From Cyanobacteria bacterium UBA7753 (lineage in GTDB: Bacteria > Cyanobacteriota > Vampirovibrionia > Gastranaerophilales > Gastranaerophilaceae), in the NCBI GenBank assembly GCA_002481545.1, contig DLEF01000030.1, positions 1 to 10,284 of the forward strand: a stretch of DNA of 10,284 nucleotides, written 5' to 3'. Each line of letters begins with the position of its first letter. Position 1 is the first letter of the stretch. The notes under the pieces were generated by a model. It worked only from the letters and a program-made list of their open reading frames with translations, did no database searches and had not been told where the DNA came from. The position numbers and the translations under genes were made by a program. Below are positions 5,613 to 10,284 of this stretch, in pieces.

Positions 5613-7157
5613 ATGACATCAATGTTTTGTTTTCAATGTGAACAAAGGGGAAAAGGTAAAATAGACGATAAAGTTGTGGACGCATGTACGTTGTGCGGTG
5701 TATGCGGGAAACAAGCCGAGACTGCTCATCTTCAAGATGACGTTATAAGCTCTTTGATAGAGTTGGCAAATACAACAGAGCCGAATGACAAGACTACAAA
5801 AACTATTATAGACGGACTGTTTACAACTATTACAAACGCTAATTTTGATAATAATGCTCTAAAAACAATGGTTAAAGACCATACATATGATATGAATAAA
5901 ATTTGGAGAGCAAATGAAGATATAAGAAGTTTAAAATCTCTTATCCTCTTCGGATTAAAAGGGATGGCAGCATATGCGCACCATGCCTGGGTATTAGGTT
6001 ATAAAGATGATGAGGTTAACAACTTTTTCTATGAAGGCTTAAAAGCTATATCACAAGATTTATCAATAGATGAGTTATTGAAATATGTTGATAAAACAGG
6101 GGAAGTAAACTTAAAGTGTATGGAGATGCTTGACAGAGCCAATACGGAAACTTTCGGCAATCCTGAACCGACCACTGTTACAAAAAATATTGAACCAAAA
6201 CCGTTCATTATCGTAACAGGACATGATTTGAGAGATTTGAAAATGCTTCTTGAACAAACAAAAGATAAAGGTGTTAATATTTACACACACGGTGAAATGT
6301 TACCTGCACATGCTTATCCTGAATTGAAAAAATATCCTCAATTGAAGGGTAATTTCGGGACGGCTTGGCAAAACCAACAAAAAGAATTTGCCGATGTTCC
6401 TGGTGCAATCTTGTACACAACAAACTGCATCATGCCTGTCAAAGACAGCTACAAAGACAGAGTGTTCACGACTGCCGTTGTTCACTATCCTGAATGTGCA
6501 TATATTCAAGAAGATGAGAACGGGAATAAGGACTTTACTCCTGTTATAGAAAAAGCGTTAGAGCTTGGCGGATATAAAGAAGAAAAGAAAATGCCGGGGT
6601 TAAACGGAGGAGAAACTTTGACAGTTGGTTTCGGACATCACGCTGTTTTATCGGTTGCGGATAAAGTAATTGCTGCTGTTAAATCAGGTGCATTAAAGCA
6701 CATATTCTTAGTCGGCGGATGTGACGGTGCAAAGCCGGGAAGAAATTATTATACCGATTTTGTAAAACAAACTCCTAAAGATACGCTTGTTTTGACAGTT
6801 GCATGCGGAAAATACAGATTTAATGATATGGATTTAGGTACATTAGGCGGTCTTCCGAGATTGTTGGATATGGGACAATGTAATGATGCTTATTCCGCAA
6901 TAAAAGTTGCGGTAGAGCTTGCAAAAGCTTTCAATTGCGGAGTAAATGATTTGCCGTTGTCTATTGTTTTATCGTGGTACGAACAAAAAGCTGTTTGTAT
7001 CTTACTTACGCTGTTGCATTTAGGGATTAAAAATATCAAGCTCGGGCCGACCTTGCCTGCGTTTGTATCGCCGACAGTACTTGATGTACTCGTAAAAAAC
7101 TATAATATCGCTCCTACAACAACGCCGGAAAAAGATTTGGCAGAGTTGTTGAAGTAG
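5613..7157 (+). CDS. hcp: hybrid cluster protein (hydroxylamine reductase)
   Basis: Hcp is a cytoplasmic iron-sulfur enzyme that reduces hydroxylamine to ammonia in vitro and, in the better-supported physiological view, NO to N2O under anaerobic nitrosative stress. All eight ligands of the hybrid 4Fe-2S-2O cluster are present in family order: H204 (TGHD), E228 (HGEM), C272 (TTNC), C370 (GGCDG), C398 (VACGK), C423 (GQCND), E457 and K459 (WYEQK). Their spacing follows Desulfovibrio vulgaris Hcp closely. The N-terminal cluster motif is odd: C6-x2-C9-x15-C25-x5-C31 with an extra C28. The second gap is longer than the usual 7-8 or 11 residues. At 514 residues it is shorter than the approximately 550 of class I, with the loss before H204. 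AAGGAG at 5598-5603 supports the ATG. No hcr reductase gene is adjacent, so ferredoxin or flavodoxin must supply electrons. It probably shares a transcript with the next gene. Confidence 0.97.
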   Translation: MTSMFCFQCEQRGKGKIDDKVVDACTLCGVCGKQAETAHLQDDVISSLIELANTTEPNDKTTKTIIDGLFTTITNANFDNNALKTMVKDHTYDMNKIWRANEDIRSLKSLILFGLKGMAAYAHHAWVLGYKDDEVNNFFYEGLKAISQDLSIDELLKYVDKTGEVNLKCMEMLDRANTETFGNPEPTTVTKNIEPKPFIIVTGHDLRDLKMLLEQTKDKGVNIYTHGEMLPAHAYPELKKYPQLKGNFGTAWQNQQKEFADVPGAILYTTNCIMPVKDSYKDRVFTTAVVHYPECAYIQEDENGNKDFTPVIEKALELGGYKEEKKMPGLNGGETLTVGFGHHAVLSVADKVIAAVKSGALKHIFLVGGCDGAKPGRNYYTDFVKQTPKDTLVLTVACGKYRFNDMDLGTLGGLPRLLDMGQCNDAYSAIKVAVELAKAFNCGVNDLPLSIVLSWYEQKAVCILLTLLHLGIKNIKLGPTLPAFVSPTVLDVLVKNYNIAPTTTPEKDLAELLK

Positions 7158-7167
7158 TTAGTACAAA

Positions 7168-7206
7168 GTTATCAAATATCGGATTTATTTTCCGATATTT
7201 GGTAAT
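7168..7206 (+). other. intercistronic RNA hairpin between hcp and the hemerythrin gene
   Basis: CAAATATCGGA (7173-7183) and TCCGATATTTG (7191-7201) form a perfect 11-bp stem with a 7-nt TTTATTT loop. Including outer pairs with G-U wobbles, the stem reaches 15 bp at 7168-7206. No T run follows on the plus strand and the strong AAGGAGGT ribosome-binding site begins 5 nt later. It is therefore a poor intrinsic terminator and a better candidate for an mRNA-stability or processing hairpin, or a protein-binding site. Confidence 0.7.
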
Positions 7207-7226
7207 AAATAAGGAGGTATTTTATT

Positions 7227-7997
7227 ATGGAAGCTGTTATGGATAAAACTGATAAACTTGTTGAATTATTGGAAAGATTAAATGCAGGAGAGGATCCCGC
7301 AAGTGTAAAAGAGGAGGCTCAAGAATTTTTATCTACTCTAAAGGCGGAAGATTTATCTTTTGCCGAGCAAAAACTTCTTGCTGCAGGACTTGCACCGGAG
7401 GATTTGAGACATTTGTGTTCAATCCATATGGAAATGTTAAAAGACGAAGTAAATAAAATGACAGCAAATCTTGAAGAAGGGCACGTTATTGACAATCTTG
7501 TAAAAGAACATCAAATGATGTTGGGGTTCTTGGATAACCTTGAAGCTTTGAATAACAAGTTGCAGAAACAATCCGAGTATGATGAAACAAGTGATGTTTA
7601 TTCAGAAATTGCGCAGAATGCCCAAAACTTACTCGATGCGGAACCACATCACCAAAGAGAAGAACAGGTTCTGTTTCCTGCAGTTGTAGCTCACGGAGTA
7701 ATCGGACCTACAAAAGTTATGGTTATGGAACACGAAGACCTTAGACGAATGAAACGTGACGTCAGAGACTTGGCAAATGATGTTAAGAATATGGATTTTG
7801 TTGAATTTAAGAACAGAGTATCATCTGCTATAAAAATGCTTGTTATGACACTCCGTGACCACGTTTTTAAAGAAAATAACATACTCTATCCGACTTCACT
7901 TGATGTAATTACAGATGATGCCGAATGGAATGAACTTAAGAAACACTGTGATGAAGTCGGGTATTGCAAATGGGGTAAAGGTAAAATATACGATTAA
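7227..7997 (+). CDS. DUF438 and hemerythrin (HHE) domain protein
   Basis: The 256-residue cytoplasmic protein has an N-terminal DUF438-type helical region (about 8-75; LVELLERLNAGEDPASVKEE near the start, and FAEQKLLAAGL at 45-55). A four-helix hemerythrin-like HHE domain (about 86-225) follows. Likely diiron ligands include H95, H141 or H142, E145, H169, H212 and E216, within EHQMM, EPHHQREE, MEHED and RDHVFKEN. The C-terminal tail carries C241 and C247. Such proteins bind a non-haem diiron site; related families sense or store O2, bind NO or help repair iron-sulfur clusters (YtfE/RIC). Larger DUF438-hemerythrin proteins often add a PAS domain, which is absent here. AAGGAGGT at 7211-7218 is the strongest ribosome-binding site in the window. 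Its place between hcp and a flavodiiron gene points to NO/O2 defence. The exact activity is unproven. Confidence 0.9.
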   Translation: MEAVMDKTDKLVELLERLNAGEDPASVKEEAQEFLSTLKAEDLSFAEQKLLAAGLAPEDLRHLCSIHMEMLKDEVNKMTANLEEGHVIDNLVKEHQMMLGFLDNLEALNNKLQKQSEYDETSDVYSEIAQNAQNLLDAEPHHQREEQVLFPAVVAHGVIGPTKVMVMEHEDLRRMKRDVRDLANDVKNMDFVEFKNRVSSAIKMLVMTLRDHVFKENNILYPTSLDVITDDAEWNELKKHCDEVGYCKWGKGKIYD

Positions 7998-8003
7998 ATA
8001 TTA

Positions 8004-8033
8004 TTACCACCCTTAATATTGCTATGCTATAAT
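8004..8033 (+). promoter_or_regulatory. extended -10 promoter before the flavodiiron gene
   Basis: TGCTATAAT (8025-8033) is a perfect extended -10 element. TTACCA (8004-8009) lies 18 nt upstream of TATAAT and matches four of six -35 bases. Transcription should begin near 8040, giving a leader of about 50 nt before the ATG at 8089. This is the best promoter in the window by sequence. Confidence 0.6.
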
Positions 8034-8065
8034 TGTAAAGACAGATATCAAAGTCTGTCTTTACA
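8034..8065. promoter_or_regulatory. 12-bp perfect inverted repeat at the predicted fprA transcript start
   Basis: TGTAAAGACAGA (8034-8045) and TCTGTCTTTACA (8054-8065) are perfect complements around the 8-nt loop TATCAAAG. The left arm covers the predicted start site near 8040. As DNA it is a good operator for a dimeric repressor. As RNA, a transcript from 8040 would begin with a GACAGA/TCTGTC hairpin that could protect its 5' end. No T run follows, so it is not a convincing terminator of the upstream gene. Confidence 0.6.
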
Positions 8066-8088
8066 CAGTTTAAGAAGGGAAAATAACA

Positions 8089-9276
8089 ATGAGAAGACAC
8101 GTAAAAAATAATGTTAGCTGGGTAGGATATATGGACTGGGAATTGGAAACTTTCCATGGTGATGACTACTCCGTTGATAACGGCTCAAGCCAAAACGCTT
8201 ATTTGATTGAAGAAGGTAAAACAGTTTTGATAGATACTGTTTGGACTCCTCACAGAAAAGATTTTGTAGAAAACTTAAAGAAAGAAATTGATTTAAACAA
8301 GATTGATTTTATTGTTGCAAACCATGCCGAATGCGACCACTCAGGCTCCTTGGTTGAACTTATGAAAGAAATCCCGAACACTCCTATTTATTGTACTCCG
8401 CTTTGTATAAAGAGTATTGAAGGTCAATTCGGAAAACAAAACTGGGATGTTCATACCGTAAAAACAGGTGATTCAATCGATATCGGAAACGGTAAAAAAC
8501 TTATCTTTGTTGAGATGAGAATGTTGCATTGGCCTGATTCTATGGCTACATATATGACAGGTGATAATATATTATTCTCTAATGATGCTTTTGGTCAACA
8601 CTATGCGGTTGCCGAATTATTTAATGATAAGGCAGACCAAGCTATCTTGTGGAGAGAGGCAATGAAATATTTTGTTAATATTATTCATCCGTTTGCTCCG
8701 CTTGTAACAAAGAAGATTGCTGAAATTAAATCGTTAAATCTTCCTATTGATATTATTGCTCCGTCTCATGGTGCTATCTGGAGAGATAATCCGATGCAGA
8801 TAGTTGAAACCTATGAGAAATGGGCTAACGCTTATCAGGAAAATCAAGTAACAGTTTTGTATGACACTATGTGGGGCGGAACTGAAAAAATCGCTCATAA
8901 GATTGCGGAAGAAATTGAAACTCAAAGCCCTGAAACGGTTGTAAAAGTTTTCAATATCGCAAAGAAAGACAAAAACGATTTGATGACAGAAGTCTTTAAA
9001 TCAAAAGCTATCGCAGTAGGTTCTCCTACGGCTATAAATGACATTTTGTCAACTGTTACAGGTTTCTTGGCATTTATGAAGTCATTGAAGTTCAAAAACA
9101 AAAAAGCAGCTGCATTCGGCTGCTACGGTTGGAGCGGAGAATCAGTAAAAATATTGCAAGAAAAACTAAAAGATGCAGGATTTGCTCTTGTTGAGGATAA
9201 CGTAAAATCTTTATGGAATCCGACCGATGAAGATTTTGCTAAAATTCCTGAATTGGTTAAGAACTTGTTAGCATAA
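8089..9276 (+). CDS. fprA: class A flavodiiron protein (FprA / rubredoxin:oxygen oxidoreductase type)
   Basis: This 395-residue cytoplasmic enzyme joins an N-terminal metallo-beta-lactamase-like diiron domain to a C-terminal flavodoxin domain. The diiron ligands are H79, E81, D83 (NHAECDHSG), H147, D166 and H227, with H84 in the first motif and H171 nearby, at nearly the spacing known for Desulfovibrio ROO. The FMN phosphate loop lies in YDTMWGGTEKI (258-268). There is no rubredoxin or flavin reductase fusion, so it is class A, unlike the fused photosynthetic cyanobacterial Flv proteins. Such enzymes reduce O2 to water and/or NO to N2O with electrons from rubredoxin, flavodoxin or F420H2; the preference cannot be read from the sequence. 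AAGGGA at 8075-8080 supports the ATG. It has its own promoter and palindrome upstream, and is followed 18 nt later by a flavodoxin gene, its possible electron donor. Confidence 0.96.
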   Translation: MRRHVKNNVSWVGYMDWELETFHGDDYSVDNGSSQNAYLIEEGKTVLIDTVWTPHRKDFVENLKKEIDLNKIDFIVANHAECDHSGSLVELMKEIPNTPIYCTPLCIKSIEGQFGKQNWDVHTVKTGDSIDIGNGKKLIFVEMRMLHWPDSMATYMTGDNILFSNDAFGQHYAVAELFNDKADQAILWREAMKYFVNIIHPFAPLVTKKIAEIKSLNLPIDIIAPSHGAIWRDNPMQIVETYEKWANAYQENQVTVLYDTMWGGTEKIAHKIAEEIETQSPETVVKVFNIAKKDKNDLMTEVFKSKAIAVGSPTAINDILSTVTGFLAFMKSLKFKNKKAAAFGCYGWSGESVKILQEKLKDAGFALVEDNVKSLWNPTDEDFAKIPELVKNLLA

Positions 9277-9294
9277 GAGTATAAGGATAGTATT

Positions 9295-9762
9295 ATGTCA
9301 AAGAAATTAGTTGCATATTTTTCCGCTACGGGAACTACAAGAGAGGCTGCCCAAGTTTTGGCAGACACAGCAGATGCGGATATATATGAAATTAAGCCTG
9401 CTGTACCATACACAAGTGCAGACTTAAACTGGATGGATAAAAACGCAAGAAGTACGGTCGAGATGAAAGACCACTCTTCTCGCCCTGAAATGTCAGAGGA
9501 TGATTTCTCCGTAGAGGATTATGATACCGTATTTTTAGGATTCCCAATTTGGTGGTATATAGCTCCGACTATTATTAATACATTCTTGGAAAAACATGAT
9601 TTTTCAAACAAGACTATTGTATTATTTGCAACATCAGGCGGAAGTCGTTTCGGTGAAACAGTTAATAACTTGAGACCGAGCGTTGCAACAACAACCGAAA
9701 TTGTTGAAGGCGGAGTTAATATGTCTGATGCAGGCTTGAAAGAATTAGTGGAAAAATACTAA
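9295..9762 (+). CDS. flavodoxin family protein
   Basis: The 155-residue cytoplasmic protein starts with a flavodoxin-like FMN phosphate loop, FSATGTTREAA (9-19). It then has GFPIWWYIAP (82-91), where the tryptophans would stack near the isoalloxazine ring, and FATSGGSRFG (111-120). It matches the group of flavodoxins of roughly 150-160 residues common in gut anaerobes rather than the short acidic electron-transfer type, so some members may instead be small flavin-dependent reductases. AAGGATAG at 9283-9290 precedes the ATG. It starts 18 nt after the flavodiiron gene and is followed by a terminator, so the two form a probable operon. That context favours electron donation to the flavodiiron protein or Hcp, which is inference; no rubredoxin gene is present in the window. 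Confidence 0.9.
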   Translation: MSKKLVAYFSATGTTREAAQVLADTADADIYEIKPAVPYTSADLNWMDKNARSTVEMKDHSSRPEMSEDDFSVEDYDTVFLGFPIWWYIAPTIINTFLEKHDFSNKTIVLFATSGGSRFGETVNNLRPSVATTTEIVEGGVNMSDAGLKELVEKY

Positions 9763-9780
9763 GAAAATAATAATAAAATG

Positions 9781-9826
9781 AAAGCAGAGGAGTTATAATT
9801 TGACTCCTCTGTTTTATTATGTTTAT
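9781..9826. terminator. intrinsic terminator, probably bidirectional
   Basis: CAGAGGAGT (9785-9793) pairs perfectly with ACTCCTCTG (9803-9811) across a 9-nt loop. Flanking A-T pairs and one G-U extend the stem to 13 bp. The plus strand continues TTTTATTATGTTTATT, a good U-rich tail for the flavodoxin transcript. The minus strand continues CTTTCATTTTATTATT, so it may also stop the convergent gene. Confidence 0.88.
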
Positions 9827-9838
9827 TAAAAACTGTTT

Positions 9839-10234
9839 CTAAAGCAGGCTTTCGCCTTCACCCATTATTGGAACATCGACTGCGGTTGCATCTTCCAAGT
9901 GAAACATCATCAATTTATTACCTGTTTCGTCATTGTAGATTTTCTTTAAGTTCGGCATAACTTCAAGTGCAGCCTTTTCATATTTATCATCCGTTTCAAA
10001 TACGGCTTTGCCTGTATATCTTAGCCAGTGAGCATTAGGCTTACATGCTACAATCTCTGTCTTTGGGTTTTTAACCAACTGTTTGTAAACATTTTTGAAA
10101 TTTCCGACTCCAAAGAGAATTTTTCCGTCCATATCCAAATGTAGCCCAAGCGGTCTTAATTTTGGTTGGTCACCGTCACATGTTGCCAGATAGAAGGTTT
10201 TAGTCTCATTCAAATAATCATTAATCTTACTCAT
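9839..10234 (-). CDS. pyridoxamine 5'-phosphate oxidase family (FMN split-barrel) protein
   Basis: This 131-residue cytoplasmic protein has the split-barrel flavin-binding fold. TKTFYLATCDGDQPKLRPLG (11-30), GKILFGVGNFKNVYKQL (37-53), NPKTEIVAC (56-64) and WLRYTGKAVFE (70-80) match the small clostridial-type pyridoxamine-phosphate-oxidase-like family. Members bind FMN, F420 or haem, and few have known substrates; it is too short and divergent to be assigned as true PdxH. I chose the ATG at 10232-10234 because AAGGAG (complement of 10240-10245) lies 5 nt upstream; an in-frame ATG 10 codons earlier (10264) would put that ribosome-binding site inside the gene. It is convergent with the flavodoxin gene across a shared terminator. 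TATATT (complement of 10268-10273) is a weak -10 candidate; any -35 lies beyond the window. Confidence 0.88.
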   Translation of the reverse strand: MSKINDYLNETKTFYLATCDGDQPKLRPLGLHLDMDGKILFGVGNFKNVYKQLVKNPKTEIVACKPNAHWLRYTGKAVFETDDKYEKAALEVMPNLKKIYNDETGNKLMMFHLEDATAVDVPIMGEGESLL

Positions 10235-10284
10235 AATTTCTCCTTTGTGTATGTAATATTTCACTAAAATATAATCATTAAGAT

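Noticed and set aside
8034..8065. Intrinsic terminator for the hemerythrin gene
   Set aside because: The stem is perfect but no T run follows and a good promoter lies immediately before it, so a regulatory role is more likely, though attenuation is not excluded.
7936..8157. Minus-strand open frame across the hemerythrin-fprA junction
   Set aside because: It overlaps two secure genes and their intervening promoter/palindrome, and has no family resemblance.
9123..9413. 96-codon minus-strand frame across the fprA-flavodoxin junction
   Set aside because: It runs antisense to the end of the flavodiiron protein and the start of the flavodoxin, both well supported; no ribosome-binding site or recognisable sequence.
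1..10284. CRISPR array, tRNA or rRNA gene, insertion sequence, integrase or phage genes
   Set aside because: No regularly spaced repeats, RNA gene signatures, transposase-like proteins or terminal repeats were seen on either strand.

Overview
The window is about 10.3 kb of AT-rich bacterial DNA, densely packed with genes. Several features suggest a Gram-negative, anaerobic, non-photosynthetic relative of cyanobacteria, such as the gut Gastranaerophilales (Melainabacteria/Vampirovibrionia). A DUF4330 membrane-anchored protein sits beside an IctB-like O-antigen-ligase-family protein, both types common in the cyanobacterial lineage. There is also an HldE-type heptose kinase domain, which implies lipopolysaccharide, and a set of oxygen-sensitive defence enzymes typical of strict anaerobes. 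The taxonomic placement is inferred from gene content and recalled family distribution; no search was run.

Region 1 (1-3025, plus strand) is an envelope/glycan operon. An AT-rich leader with a weak promoter and a degenerate direct repeat precedes a PfkB-family, HldE-type sugar kinase. A single-pass DUF4330 protein overlaps the kinase by 17 nt, and a polytopic Wzy_C/IctB-like protein follows 14 nt later. Convergent to this operon, and overlapping its last 17 nt, is an unrecognised protein with one clear membrane segment (3009-3740, minus), which probably starts at TTG. Next is a frameshifted GNAT acetyltransferase (3828-4273, minus).

Region 2 (4313-10234) is a redox/nitrosative-stress island. 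It is flanked by two small pyridoxamine-phosphate-oxidase-fold (FMN split-barrel) proteins: a Nim-like one at 4313-4798 and a second at 9839-10234 on the minus strand. Between them lie a Crp/Fnr-family regulator (minus), a divergent hybrid cluster protein gene (hcp), a DUF438-hemerythrin protein, a class A flavodiiron protein (FprA type) and a flavodoxin-like protein. An intrinsic terminator lies after the last gene.

Family knowledge suggests how these genes cooperate. Hcp reduces NO (and hydroxylamine). Flavodiiron proteins reduce NO and/or O2. The flavodoxin could supply electrons, and the diiron hemerythrin-like protein could bind O2/NO or support iron-sulfur repair. The Crp/Fnr protein is well placed to be an HcpR-like regulator. 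The hcp-regulator intergenic region holds a TGAC-N6-GTCA palindrome that overlaps the -35 region of both divergent promoters, so it is the best candidate operator. Two further long perfect hairpins lie before the hemerythrin gene and at the predicted start of the fprA transcript. The individual families are known. What deserves follow-up is the combined locus, the unusual cysteine spacing in Hcp and the hairpins. I found no CRISPR array, tRNA, rRNA or insertion sequence.
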